DNA of 64,000 nt, taken from positions 248,001-312,000 of the forward strand of contig JAEQBH010001503.1 of assembly GCA_016808115.1 (NCBI GenBank), given 5' to 3'. The position numbers were made by a program, and so were the translations under genes. This document shows positions 23,101 to 36,329 of the stretch, one piece after another (positions within the stretch are counted from its first letter, which is position 1; every line of letters begins with the position of its first letter). The notes under the pieces were generated by a model, which searched no databases, was not told the origin of the DNA, and worked only from the letters and a program-made list of their open reading frames with translations. The stretch is from Tetrastigma voinierianum (Eukaryota; Streptophyta; Magnoliopsida; Vitales; Vitaceae).

Positions 23101-26100
23101 TTTAATGGCATTCAGTAGCCACATCTGAAAATATGATTGTTGTACCAAGTGTACTAATCGCATGAGTAAAGTTAATTGGAATACATGATAAGAAAAGATA
23201 TAGATATGAAAAAGAAATAGCAATAGACGTAGATTTGATATGTAGAGAAGTATAGAAGAAAAGAATAAAATGATAAGCCGAGGCATGTATAGTGCCGCCA
23301 TTTCTACTAAATGGATATTGAATGACAGGCAATATATGATCGTCTTTGACCTTTCACTGCTTTAGTGCTACGGCGCTTGTCGATGGGCGGCGTGTATATA
23401 TGATCGGTCAACCGGCGCTCCTGCAGTGCTACGGCAGCCCATTACGTGGGACGGAGACCGTATACATGCAAATGTTTGGCACTCCTGGCAGTGTTTTGAC
23501 ACTTCTGTGCATTAGGCGAGCATTATGTAACCTGCAATCTTATGCCTTTACGGTATATATTGTCTGAGTCGATATTCACTTTATCTTGGTCTGGCTTGAG
23601 CAAATTCAATTTTAAAGAAAAATGGTAAAAGCGGTAATTCGGTTGGCAGAAAATTCTCTGAATCTCGGATACGAAGCGAATTTGCTTGTAGTTAAATTCA
23701 TCATGAGAAATCCCAACTGCAGGGAAAAGTTTAGTGGTCGAGCGATCATATCTTCAATTTTGATCAGTCGGTAACAAGGAGGCAGGAGTGCTATGAAAAA
23801 TCAAATTAAATAAAATAACGAATTCAAAGTTTATTTAAATAATTAGATTATGAAAAGAAATAAAATTTTTGGAGAAAGCGGCGGGCAGAACGATATAAGT
23901 TATGTATAAATAATAATAATAATAATAAAATCAAAAAAATCAAATAGGAGAAATTTGGGGATTCGGACGGAGAGAGGCGTAGGAGAATATTATTTTACAC
24001 TCTTTGTTTTTCACCAGTTATGAAAATCGGATCCCGCGGTTTTCATCGGGGTGAAAGCGAGGGTTAGTCTGATCGAGGCTGCACGTGGTGCCATCTTGCA
24101 GTTCGTCAAGGCGCTCGAGATAGAAATTTACCTCTTGTGTTATTTAACATAAAATTTATTTAATGGTTTGAAATTGGCTTAGGCGAGTGAAGTAGTAAAT
24201 TCGATCCTCAAATTTTTTAAATGGATTTAGGAATTTTTAGGAATTTTAAAATTTGTTTTAGACGATCCAGGGCTGGATCAGGCTGATTTTGAGACGATTA
24301 AAATTTGAATTTTAAAAATTTGTTTTAGGCAGTCATGTGAATTACAGGATAATGCGGTATCCGGACGTGAGTTTAGTCACTTGCTCGGGGCCGATGCGGG
24401 GTTTGTGGTGTGTTTTGGTATCGCATGATGACCGGTGATGAATCGTGAAGGGCCAAAGGTGCCACTATTTATATGGTCGAGATTTGGGTCGTTTGTATGT
24501 TATTGTTTGGAAATGAATAATATGATTGATGGTTTATTGTGTCGTTGTGTGACAAATAAATGACACATAGTTGTACATGATTAGAGGTAATTAAATGGCT
24601 AGTTGGAGGTTAAATCGTGGACAAGTGTATCATCGTGACCCTGGGATTTATGTGTATGTTCACGGGGTGGTAGTGACTTGTGATTATCATATACTTGATT
24701 AACGTATGTTTTGATTTGAAATTTGTATATTATTAATACTAATCCCAATGATGCATGTGGATAAATATACATGAGAGTAGTTATGCACCTTAGTTCTCAT
24801 TATATATGTAGCATGGGCATAGATAGGCAATGGCATAATTGCGATATACATGCCATGGCTGTCGCATAACATGGGTGTAAGTGCATAGTTAGGGGATCAA
24901 ACTGTTGTGTTAGGTGTTCGGTAATTGTGTAATGATACTGCGGTTATTGATCTCTCTGGATAGTGTTGAACCGTGGAAACTGATTAATAGAAGATAGCGT
25001 CTAACAAATGAGTCATCTGGGTTAAGAGGAAATGGAAGCCATTCATGCATTTCATATGCCTTAAGGCACCACTAGAGCAGTAACGAGTGAATGCATGAGG
25101 TGGTTTTATTGAGAGAATTGTTTAGGATGGTTGACAGCGATGTATTTATCGGGTGTGTCCACTCTGACATCGGAGGTTGTCCATATAATATCGTCGTCGG
25201 AGTACCTTGATTGATATACATCGGAGGGTTGTCCATATATCTACTCCTTGTCGTGAATCCCACCCAGAATTATTCTACATCGGAGGTTGTCCACAAGGAA
25301 ATAGATTATCGGGTATCCACTTATTTATATCGGAGGGTTGTCCACGGTTAGAAACAAATACCTTTGTTTGGAAATGGTTTTCATTCATGACATAATGCAT
25401 GTTTGAGAAGTCGGTGAGGAGAACTTCGAGGCGTATGGGTGTAAGGGCAGTGATATCGCATAGTTATGTATGGAACATATAAAGTACGGTATCTTAGAAA
25501 AGGTTATCTTATACCCAGAAGCCTTTTGTAATTAAGTATTTATGTATGAACTTAGGTTGTGTGGTAGGTCGGGATTGACTTGGGATTTGTTGTCCATTGT
25601 ACCATTGGAGTAATGGGCCAGGGTGAGGGCTGATACTTTGGGTCAGTGGTAATACCGGTGGCCAGTTAATCACGAGTTAGGCGTATGCATGTGTGAGACA
25701 AGTGACGGGTATTTCGAGGATATATTTTCGATGACATATTGGTGATGGTCGGCGGGAGCTGGGTGCCGTGAGGCGTGTGGTGGTCGGAGTCATTCGTGGC
25801 ATGAACATTCCCGGGTGAACATGTGGCATGTTGCGCACTAGTGTGTGTTTGATTGTCACGGCCAGTTGCCACCTATGCGCTGTTGAGATGGCCTTGTAGG
25901 AGGATTATTACTCTTGGGGTTTTGCTCGCTGTCCGTGGGACCCACTTTCGGTCTGGTGAGGATCAGACGGTGACCGCATTCGAGTTGCACATATGAAGAA
26001 GGCGAGTACTTTGTGGAACTTTGAGTTTGTATAACATGTATTAGAATGTGGTAATTTTAATATATGTTTATATAAAACATTTGTAACTCTTGGTATTGTA

Positions 26101-26805
26101 GATAGTTGATGTATTTGGATATATTTGTGAGTATGATGTAGGGCGCAGTGTAGTTTATATTACTCGCATGTAGACCACTGTGTGGTCATTGTGAATTGTT
26201 TGGGACAGGTTTTGTATTTGGGTAGAGCTCCCCGTACAAAGGAGACTCTAGATTTTTAAATGAATGTCGGGTAGGTTACGGAGCATCCGCAGCTATTCCA
26301 TGTGAGTTGACGGGTTGTCAACGAACACCAGGTTTTGGGTCACGGTCGAAACAAGCGAATGTTGTTTATCACGTGTATTCTCAGATAAAGAAAAAGATAA
26401 AAGATTAAATAGTTTGGTGGAAGAATTTTAAGATATGAAAAGAAAGAAGTCGATGTTAACAGTCATAGGAATGGATAAATAAATAAAAATCTAAAATAAA
26501 CATCAAATATATAAAAATAATATAGAGTATATGTCATTAGAGACTATGATATTGATAAAGTACATGAAGATATAAGTTAACCATATATAAGATGTTATAA
26601 GGAGAAACTATATAGAATATAGAATGAGTAAGTAAATGCATAAATAAATAGGAATGTGTATATAGAAAATATGAAACACATTAATGTAAACTCTGATCTA
26701 TAGAAAATATAAGATTGCGTATATACTGTGTAAATTCATATCATATGGAACATATATAGCGTGGGTAAATAATAGTATAGAATATGGCAATAAGTATATA
26801 AATAC

Positions 26806-26836
<31 letters not shown>

Positions 26837-28290
26837 AAATAATGTAAAGTGAGGTATGAGATATAGAAAATGCAAGGATTAAGAATAAATGATTGTATGT
26901 GCTCTCACGTATGATTCTGGAATAATGATAATTATTCGGGAATATAGGATATATCTTTTGAACATAAAATACGCATTGATTATGCACTTAGAGCACAGTA
27001 GAGGGATAGTTGGACATGCACATTAGGAAAAATAAGTCTGCGACATCTGAGTTACGATGCGATATCGAGTCCCAGTTTGGGTCGATGAGATAGATCCGTT
27101 TGGATCACGGTGGCCAGAAATGGTGTCACCTGGCTTGTTGGGGACCCTTATAGATGGTCATTGTCGTCTGATGATAGCAGCGCCTTCGAGCCCTTATAGA
27201 CCATTGTTCTGGCGCGCTTGATAACTATAGTTTATTTAGCATATCAAAGCCCACAGGTTTATGCGAGGGCATTAAACATAACACGAATGAATTGAATATG
27301 ACGTGAAAATATATGATATGATTTAGAAGCATAACCTTTGCTATGTGATGATAAGTCTGTAATATAAAGATTATATGATCGGAGCATGATATATATGAAA
27401 ATGTATAAGAATGTAAAATGATCGAAAAATTTAATATGATAAGAAGTAATATGAAAAGTATAACGGGGAAAGCAGGTATATGAAATTAGTGCATGAACCA
27501 CGATTACATGATAACAATATATTGATCTTGATTACATGAAAATAGAGACATAACAAATGGTATAGTATATAATGACATGAAAGTCATATAGGATATGAAT
27601 ATATGATAGGCAATACTGAATGAATAAATGGAAACATCTTTATGAACACATGATAGAAATATAGTCTTTAAGAAGGATAGAGATAGAGTAAAAGATAATG
27701 GCCTTGAATATAGTAAGTATAGATAGGAGATATGTCGAATACGAGAGAGCATGTGACATGCGATAGGAATGTAAAAATGATAAGTTATAAAGACATATGT
27801 GAATGTATAGATATATGAAATGCACATATGTATAAACATGTGGTCTGCCATTGGTGGTTGTCCATGCTTATGTTTCACTTAAATAAAGCTTAAGCGGTGT
27901 TAATCCCAGGTGTAGGTATAGAATCGGAAGACAAGGAAAGAGGACAGACCATCTACATGTGATCAGGCATTTCAGGAGATAGGTCTCGCGCCTTTGCCAT
28001 GATCAGTGTTGCTGTCAGAGCATGCCTCCGTGCCGGGACAATATACTAAATCTGAAATGAGACTCGGTATATTTGTATAGATTTTGGGGGACCTTTTGAC
28101 CGGTGGTAGTTCTTTTGTAAATGTAATTATTTTGAAATTATTATTAAAATTATTTGACATGCAGTCTGAAGTTCGATACGAGGAAATAGCAGGTCGATAG
28201 AGTCCCGGTATATAGTCTCGCGCCCCGAACTCGGTTGGATCAGCCCTCTGGATCGGATCGGGAGATCAGGATCTGACAATCCTCTTAAAT
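23100..28290. repeat. Long non-coding repeat region, probably old LTR material
   Basis: Over 5 kb has no recognisable polymerase, gag or host exon. It contains a four-copy repeat of CATCGGAGGTTGTCCA at about 25168, 25219, 25275 and 25328 (spacing about 51-56 bp), an AT dinucleotide run at 26809-26834, and phrases typical of long plant LTRs such as CCGTGGGACCCACTTTCGG near 25934. It ends with GGATCTGACA at about 28268-28277, which has the CA of an LTR end. A decayed long LTR or large non-autonomous derivative is the likeliest source. Confidence 0.4.
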
Positions 28291-28293
28291 ATT

Positions 28294-28872
28294 GATGTGT
28301 TGTAATTTTCTAAGGATGTCCATATATTTTTAAAAACGTTGTCAATTGATAGGGTTTAAAAAATAAGGCTCGCAAGCCCACACATGAATGACCCGAGAAA
28401 GAGGCCGGCCAGTAAACCTGAGCGCATTAGTTAAGCCCAGAAAGAACATGATGAGGCACTCGGGCCTTTACAAAAACTAAACACTCGGCCTTTTGGGGCT
28501 GAAGCTGAAGGTCCCGGCCGGGCCCAGACGAAGACGATTATGGTAAAGTCTCAAGGGATGGGAAGCCGAATAAACCAGATAATATATTATTAAATCCCGA
28601 AATCTGTGTGGAGGAAAACTATCTTCGAGTAAAGCTCTTTCTTTACATGTCGCGTACCCGAATCGGAGTAGTTATAATAATAAATATCAATCGATGGGAA
28701 GGAACTCTAATCTTATAAGTGGATTGTATCTTGTGTAAATACGCGCCGCAGTGAGTGAAAGTGACTCTGCAATGCTTTATCTGTATCTGACGCGTCGCCT
28801 GGTGTTTTCTGTCTTAGAAAGAAGCCGACTTGACATCGGATGACATGGTAAGCCCTGGCGGGCATCCCATAA
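28294..28872 (+). repeat. 5' LTR of the Tat-type element
   Basis: It aligns in order with 40110-40730. Examples are GAGGCACTCGGGCC against GAGGCACTCAGCC, ATTATGGTAAAGTCTC against ATTATGGTAAGTCTC, AATAATATATTATT-type blocks in both, and AGCCGACTTGACATC against AACCGACTTAGTGATC. Divergence is high. A degenerate primer-site-like GTTTTGCGCGAGAGGGAG follows at about 28878. Confidence 0.7.
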
Positions 28873-29015
28873 CACCATGTTTTGCGCGAGAGGGAGTGCT
28901 ACGTCAGAGCCGCGGATCAACGATGCGGCGATCTGTCGGGCGATCTGCTGCACACATCGACCCCTGAATGTCCGGGTCAGCCCGGTTAGATTGAAAAAGG
29001 CATAAATCGGTTGGT

Positions 29016-29983
29016 GTGTCTGTAGGAGCAGCAGGTTCCTTTATAAATATAGCGGTTTCTCGATTCGCGATGGTATCGACCGCAGACACAAGCGGGGAAT
29101 TAGCGCTAATAGCGAGGATCCGTCGCCGGGGAGAACCACGAATGGCGGAACCTCTTGGGACGGTAAAAGCAATACAAGCCCGTCTGACGAAGTGGAAGCG
29201 CCGCCCTGAATCCGATCGGCGCTGATAGAGTTAGAGCGACTTACGGACATTTGCGACATCGCGGGAGGCGCGACGGACGGGAAGGTGCCAACATGGCGAG
29301 GCGACATGGTCACGACATTCCCTGGTGGCGAAAAGCGAAGCGAGTCCAGCGGGGCCGGGGCATGGACCGCGGTGGCGGCCCTGCGGAAGGAAGCGGAGGC
29401 GATGCTTGGAGGACATATCGAAACGAAGAAGCGCATCACCCTCGGCGGGAGCGGGGGAAGCGATCATGGGAGCGGAGGTTTAGGAGTCTTGACGAAGCTT
29501 AGCGTATGTGAAGGAGGTGGTTAAGGGACGCGCCACTGAACCTTTATGGACCTTAGTACGACAAACTGAATCACCCTTCATGTGGGGGTGCTTCGCTACC
29601 TATAATGAAGTCTCAGTCTCTACCCTGGTGGAAGCATTACGATGGAATCAAAGATCCATGACCACCCCAAATACTTATAAAATCAAATGGAGTTACATGG
29701 ATATCGGGACCTGTGTCGATGGGCTTTTTGCTACCACACTAAAAAGGCCCGACCTTGGCACAGTTTAATAAATTCCCACCTTCATCAATCTCCCTCATTA
29801 GAGAACTATCATTGCGTTCGTCTCCCACTTCATGAACCGGGACATCTGAAGCTAGAGTTCTGGTATTGTGAGTCGAGGTGTGGGGAAGAGAGTCAGAAGT
29901 CTACGTGCAAGATTCGACGCGAGTCCTTGAAGATAGACATACTGATGAAAAAATTCGCGATCTGCTTTCATTCTTTGGGTTAG
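29016..29983 (+). pseudogene. Tat-type gag, broken
   Basis: Open pieces in shifting frames show gag-like features. The N-terminal piece (29016-29225) carries SGELALIARIRRRGEPRMAE. The piece at 29508-29768 carries TESPFM and then a DIGTCVDGLFATTLKRPDLG stretch, which lines up with the CRAFPTTLKGPA region of Tat gag proteins. Several frameshifts and stops break it. Antisense frames over this interval are shadows. Confidence 0.5.
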
Positions 29984-30639
29984 GAGTGCGGTCGAAGGAT
30001 ATGATGTTTTTCGTCTCGAAGAACCCTCGGCAAACATAAAGCAGAGGTGCTTTCGCAAGCGAAAGTATATAAGCGGCGAAGAAAAGCCCTCATATCCAAG
30101 AAGAGAGCTCCTCCACCACCATAAAGAAAAGTGATACAGAGATAAACGGCGAGGGCCAGAAGCCCACGAAAAGGCAAGCGCTCGGAAACATCCCCGAAAA
30201 GATGAGGCGATCCCGGTGTGAAACCTCGGGATCGTGCAGGTCCCGCGGTCGAGAAAGGCAGCGGCGTTATTAGCACCGGCGGTTTCCTGCGGCCTTGGTA
30301 TCCACGGGTCTACACATGAAGTCAACGAAGCGGTTTCTTTGGTGGCGACTCAAATGAAATCGGATCAGCCACGAGGGGCCAACTCAGTATTGCGAGTTAC
30401 TGGGGTATGGACATCATACGAACAAGCTGTATACATCAAGAGAAATAAATTTAATACGGCGGCGGATACTCCGTGTTTCATATCTCCCGGAAAGGTCGGG
30501 GCGAGAATCGAGCTGAGGCCGGGCGAAAGTCGGGCCGAGTGAGGCCGAGCGAGGCCCCGACTGGCGTAGCCACCTCGGATGGCGACTCGGCCGCAGAGTA
30601 ACCCCTTGAAATCATGATCTGGGAAGTTCGCGGGAGGAG

Positions 30640-30840
30640 GGGTATTGATTGTCGGAGAGGCCCTGTAGCGCATCGGAATGTGGAAATAGAATCTGTGGTG
30701 TCGGCGCACGACTTCGACACGTCAATCACATTCTCGACTTCCGGATCGGAAGGATACGGCACCCCCATGGCGACCGCTTTGGTAGTTACGCCTTGATTGT
30801 AAATAAGCAGTTCATCGGGTTACAATTGTGATAGCGATTC
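30640..30840 (+). pseudogene. Tat-type protease remnant
   Basis: Segments FDTSITFS and HPHGDRFGSYALIVNK resemble the stretch before the aspartic protease active site in Tat polyproteins (usually PH-D-ALV). The active-site DTG or DNGSS triad is not readable. The call depends mostly on its position between gag and RT. Confidence 0.35.
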
Positions 30841-31462
30841 GTGACATCATCTTAGCGTCGACCTTTGATAAAATGGGCATTGGGGCTTGGAGCGTGACCA
30901 CGCTCGAGGTTCAGGGGAAAGGTGTTACCTTTGGGCTCGATCAGCAGTGCTCACCTGGGAGAGCCCCTTGCGATGACGGCAACTGACAAGATTTCATTGT
31001 AGGCGTATTGACTATAACATGTTGTTGGGAGAAACCCTCTGTATGATAGCCGTCCCTCGCATACACATGATATCGATTCTGACCATACGGAGTAGGGATG
31101 GTCAGGAAGATCAGCGGGTGGCGAGAATGCTCTGCAGCCTCCGTAGAGCGAAGCCGTGACATGGATATGGGCCGGGCTTGTAGCAGTAATGGTGCTTCGC
31201 TGGGCCGAGCCCTCGGAAGAGCTAGAATCCGTATCATTTGGACAATGTGACCGGAACATCGCTATATACGGCTCCAGGAAGACCTCAAAGCCTCCCTTAT
31301 TCCGCTGGAGACAGTAACGTAGATCGCCTTTCGCATGGAAGCGTGCAGATATGGGAGGAATTGACCCTACAAGACCACTCATAGTCAACACCGGCCCGTC
31401 TTTAAACCGATCAAGCAAAGCGAAGGAGCTTCGCCACGTAAAGACAAAAAGCCATTAACGAG

Positions 31463-32060
31463 GTGGCCTGCAAACTCCTCCGCGTGAGCAACGTGGAGGC
31501 CGACATCCCGAGTGGTTGGCTAACGTCAGACTCACAAAAAGCAAATGACAAGTGGCGACCAGACGACTTCACGTACATAAATAAAGCGCGGCCCAAAGGA
31601 TACCTTCCTTCGCTAAGGATCGACCATCAAAGGACGTTACGACCGACCATGAACTTCGCCACGGACGCCTTCTCCCATTACAACCGGGACGATGGACCCG
31701 TAAGACCAAGAAAAGACCTCATTCATCACGCCAAAGACAAGGAACCCATTTGCTATCGCGCGGATGCCATTCGACTCAAGAATGCGTGGAGCCACCCATC
31801 GGTGTTGTTTGAACCGATCGTTCCAGGCGCATAAGCACAACAATGAGGTATACATAGATCGACATAGCCGGTAAAATCCACCACAAATCCGACCTTCACA
31901 TCGCCCATCTCAATCGCTGCTTTCAAATCCTAAGAAGTTACAACATGAAGCTAAATCCAGCCAAGTGTGCCTTCGGCATGTCAGCCGGAAAATTCCTGGG
32001 TTTCATAGTAAACCACCGAGAATCAAGCAAATCCGTGACAAGATAAAGGTCAGGTTTCGA
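31463..32060 (+). pseudogene. Tat-type reverse transcriptase, broken
   Basis: The 123-codon frame at 31463-31834 gives KANDKWRPDDFTYINKARPK, YLPSLRIDHQ, TDAFSHYN and IRLKNAWSHPSVLF. These match the WRMCVDFTDLNKACPKDSFP, DAFSGYNQI and GLKNAGATYQR segments of gypsy RT. A second segment (about 31860-32040) gives SDLHIAHLNRCFQILRSYN, then MKLNPAKCAFGMSAGKFLGF. The YVDD catalytic box between them is destroyed (DIAGKIHH). Confidence 0.8.
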
Positions 32061-32439
32061 TATGCCATCACCATCGTATAAAGGAAGTCCAACGACCATC
32101 AGAAGGATTCGCGACCCTAAGCCAATTCCGTATCCAGTGGCTGAGCTTGCATGGGTACAAATCTTTCTTCAAAGTCCCGAAGAAGCCTAAATCGGATGCG
32201 GCGTGAAGAAGCATTCACAACGTTAAAAACATACCTGAGTTTCCACCCATTTAGTAAGTCCTATCGGGCGAAACCCCACCTATACTCAGTCGCACGACTT
32301 CTCAAACAAGCAAAGACTCGCCGTAGACAAAGAACCGCACAACACCTAGTCACTATTGTACCGAGCCTCGCGAGGTTTTATAGAGGCATCGTATGACGGA
32401 AAATTAACATCGGCGCCGGTAACCGCAAATGAAGCCCGC

Positions 32440-33070
32440 CTTATTTCCGTGCCTGATACCATAGAAGTCCCAACAAATATCCGATGAAGCAAGTATCGCA
32501 CAAACCGTAAGCTCTAAGGTCGGCGAAGTGGGCCATAGAGGTGAGCGAGTTCGATATCAGATACAAGACGAAAACTGCGATAAAAGGACAGGTTCTAGCC
32601 GACTGGCCATGGAATTCACCTCGGCGTAATTTGCTCGCATTCACCTCACGAAAGGGACGACCTCCCACCTAAACTCTCCGTATGGAGCCTCAAACGCACG
32701 CGAAAGCGTGGGATGTGTCTTATCCCACTTCCCCATAAGGAATGTGACATCGAGTACGCATCACCCTGGGTTTCATACTCAACAACGAATGGTGCATGAG
32801 GTCGCTTAAGGGCCTCAACCTCGCCTTATTCATTAGACGCCGACCACGAGGTCTGGCGTTGACTTCACGCTAGCCGTGACAACAAGATACTTACAAGTGC
32901 CAAAAGTAAAAGGATGATTTACACCAGCGTTCGTGACATATTAAAAATTCAGGTTTATTCTAAGGTCAAGCATGTCCCCAGAGCAGAGAACTCCCAAGCC
33001 GATGCTCAGCAGCTAGCCACGTACCTCACAGAAGACTTCACAGTCGACACCGTCGACACCGCTAACCCTA
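32440..33070 (+). pseudogene. Tat-type RNase H, broken
   Basis: The stretch near 32524-32640 gives KWAIEVSEFDIRYKTKTAIK and GQVLADWPW, matching the end of the RT-linked RNase H. Near 32914-33108 it gives SVRDILKIQVYSKVKHVPRA and ENSQADAQQLATYL, the C-terminal RNase H signature (HVPRAENSQADALA in typical copies). Frameshifts separate the parts. Confidence 0.75.
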
Positions 33071-33119
33071 ATCGATTCCAGGAGGTGGTCAGCCTGCGTC
33101 AAACCTGAACCGACTCGAT

Positions 33120-34295
33120 GGAGCTCATACGGGATTATAATATGCACTGGGGTTTCCACCGCACGCACCTAAAGAAGCGGCAAAATAGTGGCTTAGGTCC
33201 GCCAGGCTTCATCAATCACAAGGGAAGCCTCTACGTTTGCGATTCTTCACACCTTCCTTAAATGCATCGCAGAGAAGACACCGAAAGTACGTGGCCGAGA
33301 GAAGTACACGAGGCATATGCGGAATCATATCTGAGCTCGAGCATTACTAGAAAAGTCTTCGGCGCTGCGGCACTACCGCCTAATACTCAAAAAGATGCGA
33401 CCGACCTAGTCAAGAAATGCAGAATCTACCAGGAGCACGCCAAGATCTCGCGCCTCCCGTCAGAACCCTTAACGTCGATCATAAGCCCCTGGCCCTTCTA
33501 ACAGCTGGGCTCGACATACCGACCCTCGCCCATTGGTAAGTGGTCAATGCAATCATAATCGCTGAAGATTACTCACTAAGTAAAGGGCCGAGCCCTAGCC
33601 ACAATTACGCAGCGTAAGATACGCGACTCAGGTGGCGAGCCATCATATGTGTTCGTATTCCAAGAGCCCCGTATCGTATTAACGGAAAATGGCTCGACAA
33701 CGCCACCCGTGAGATTTTTTTGTCGAAATTTAATAAAAATGATACCATCTCCAAAGACACCCAGCTCAATGGACAGTCAAGTCACTAATAAAACCCTTAA
33801 AGCCGCCTCAAGACCAAATTGGAAGACCTTAAAGGAACCTGGTAGAATAATTTCCCGAGGTACCACGGGCCTGCTGTGGACGACACGTGTCAAGAACCCT
33901 GAAACCCCATTTGCCCTAGCTGTGAATCGGCAGAAATTCTCAGTCTAATAAAGTCTTCTAGAATTGTTACACCATGGAACACAATGACAAAGCCCTACGT
34001 CTAAACTTAGATCTCTAGATGAAAGCGAGCAAGTCCTAAAGCGCTACGTAGGACTATCAAATAAGCATTTCCAAGGAGACTACAATCAAAAGTCAAACCT
34101 AGAAGCTACATGTCGCAAGGATTTAGTCTTAAAGAAACTCCCCACAAAGAAGGGAGAACCCATTATGGAAAACTGGGCCCCAACTGGGAAGGTCCTTACA
34201 TCATATCTCGAGATGAGCTCCAAACAGAGGAAGGAAAATCTTATAAAGATACATGGAATGCGTAACATCTAAGCCGCTTTCTACCAAGAGGGGCA
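33120..34295 (+). pseudogene. Tat-type integrase and C-terminal end of pol, broken
   Basis: Segments in order are KDATDLVKKCRIYQEHAK (zinc-binding HHCC region), LPSEPLTSIISPWPF, LTENGS (core, DNG replaced by ENG), QVTNKTLK, TTRVKNPETPFALAV and, near 34150-34295, a GPNWEGPYIISRDEL-like frame and LSRFYQ. These match the integrase and pol end of Tat elements. Stops and shifts are frequent. Confidence 0.75.
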
Positions 34296-34479
34296 TCGGT
34301 TTGTAATGTTAAATAAAGCCTTATCATTCTTATGTGACAAGTCGAGCTGCTCATTGATTATTTAGCTGGGAGATCTCAAACTAGCTCAGATATGTAAGAT
34401 AAATAAAAGACATAATGAGAAAGTTCATATAAAGTCACTTTATTCCAAATTGACATAATCAATGATGTCTTCTAATTAC

Positions 34480-34690
34480 AATCAAGACAAACAAGCTTCT
34501 CAATAAAGGAAGGGGCAAAGGAGAAAGATGTAATGAAAAGAAAAGAGGAGAAGAGAAAAGGGAGAAAAAGAAAAGAGTGAGAAGAGTAGTGCGGAGAAAA
34601 GAAAAGAGGAGAAGAAAAGATGAAAAGAAGGAGAGAAGGAGAAGAGAAAGAGTAAGGAAAAAGGAATGCAAACAGAGAGAGCAAATAAGA
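34480..34690 (+). repeat. Purine-rich block after integrase
   Basis: About 200 bp on the plus strand is almost pure A and G (AAGAAAAGAGGAGAAG-type units). The antisense Phe/Leu/Ser-rich frames here are compositional artefacts. In retroelements a purine tract primes plus-strand synthesis, but this one lies about 5.5 kb from the 3' LTR, so a priming role is uncertain. Confidence 0.7.
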
Positions 34691-35104
34691 AGAGATTCAC
34701 CGCCTCTCTGCATGCATCTCCCAACACGAAGCCTAGGGGAATAACATGACTCCCATAAAGGGGAGACTATGGAAAAACACAACTCCCACGTTGTAAAGCA
34801 AAGATTCGTCAGATCTCCGTGTAGATCCCATGAAGACCACCAAACTTTCGACACTTCATCTCACACTGCACTCCAACACGACCACAAAACCCAAAGCATT
34901 CAAAATGTAACCTTTAGCTATGAAGCCACCCATTTATAAGAAGATCAAAGCCCTTTGAAACCCGCACGAACGCTCCAAATTTCCTCCAACAATCGCATTA
35001 AAAGACGTCGTACCTTTCAAGAAAATCGGCTTCAATGGTCGCCTTCCGCAAGAGCTCGCCTGAAGATTTCATTACGGATGAGCTCCACCCAACTTTACGC
35101 AATG

Positions 35105-36160
35105 ACGAGCTCATCTACTCGTACGTGCCACGCCGTCAGAGTCGACCGCCGTGCCATCGCCACTCTACCGAACGCCACTTACCGAACGCCACCTACCGAA
35201 CGCCACCGGGCCAAAACGCCACTTCCTATTGAACGCCACTTACCGAATGCCACCATTTAACGCCACCCGCTGGAACGCCACCATCGACGAGCGCCTATCT
35301 ACTCGCACAGCTACGCCGTCAGAGTCGGTCACCAGATACATTGCCAATTTCTGGCCGAACGTCACTCGCAAACGCCACTTACCGAACGCCCACCATCGAC
35401 GAGCCTTCATCTACTCAGACAAAGACGCTTACCGGGGAGTCGACCACCAGTTATCGCCACCTCTACCGAACGCCACCACGAAAACGCCACCGAACGCCAC
35501 CATTGACAGCCCATCTACCGCACAGCCACGCCGCGGAAATGCACTATCCAGCCACATCACACCCCACACGTCAATTTACTAGAACGCCACTTACCGAACG
35601 CCACTCCGCTGGAACGCCACCATTGAAAGTTCTCATCTTACTACGCACAGCCACGCCGCTTCGTGAGTCGGCATCACCAGTTACATTGCCACTTACCGAA
35701 CGCCACTCTACTAGAACGCCACTCCTACTGAACGCCACTACGACGAGCTCATCTTACTCAGACAGCACGCGCCCTCGTGAGTCGACCACCAAAGACAATA
35801 ACTACCGAACGCCACTTGCAACGCCACTTGGATAACGCCACCATCGACGAGCCTATCTATCAAGACGTGCCACGCGTCGTAGAGTCGACTAACTCGAAGC
35901 ACATTGCCAATTTCTACTGAACGCCACTCTACTGAACGCCACTACTGAACGCCACTCTATTGGAACGCCACCTCTGGTCTGAACGCCACCATCGACGAGC
36001 TCATCTACTCGTGACACAGCCACGCCGTCTTAGAGTCGACCACCAGTTACACTTGCCACTCTACTGAACGCCACCATCGACGAGCCCATCTACTCGGGAC
36101 AGCCACGCCGCTCAAGAGTCGACGCCAGCTACATTGCCACTCTACTAGAACACCACCAAG
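35105..36160 (+). repeat. Tandem array based on GAACGCCAC with a longer module
   Basis: The 9-mer GAACGCCAC, often within CTTACCGAACGCCAC, occurs dozens of times at spacings of about 12-20 bp. The runs alternate with a longer module containing CGACGAGCTCATCTACTCG, CAGCCACGCCG and GAGTCGACCACCAG, seen with variation near 35100, 35285, 35395, 35430, 35770, 35845, 35990, 36020, 36075 and 36115. This gives a two-level repeat. Plus-strand frames rich in ERHLPNAT-type peptides are translations of the repeat, not a protein gene. Confidence 0.85.
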
Positions 36161-36329
36161 GCCACGCAGCCGTGATCTCATAGCTCACTCGACGAGCTCA
36201 TCTACTCGCACGCTTCACGCAAACCCTGGGCTGCTCCATCTCAATCTCGTATTAACCTACCCAATCCGGAGCCCAATATTCACATGGACGAGTTTCCCGC
36301 CCAACCCGCCGCGATCGACGAGCTCTTCC

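Noticed and set aside
25165..25345. CRISPR-like spaced repeat
   Set aside because: Only four imperfect cores, no leader or cas genes, and the DNA is a plant nuclear genome.
29852..31418. Series of minus-strand frames of 96-157 codons in the Tat-type element
   Set aside because: They lie opposite the gag, protease and early RT region, show no known domain, and the GC-rich composition lengthens chance frames.
34459..34854. Phe/Leu/Ser-rich minus-strand frames that look like membrane proteins
   Set aside because: They are the complement of a purine-rich tract; all three frames give the same kind of composition.
35151..35835. Long plus-strand frames (up to 164 codons) rich in ERHLPNAT-like repeats
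   Set aside because: These are translations of the GAACGCCAC array in successive frames, with no start context or domain.
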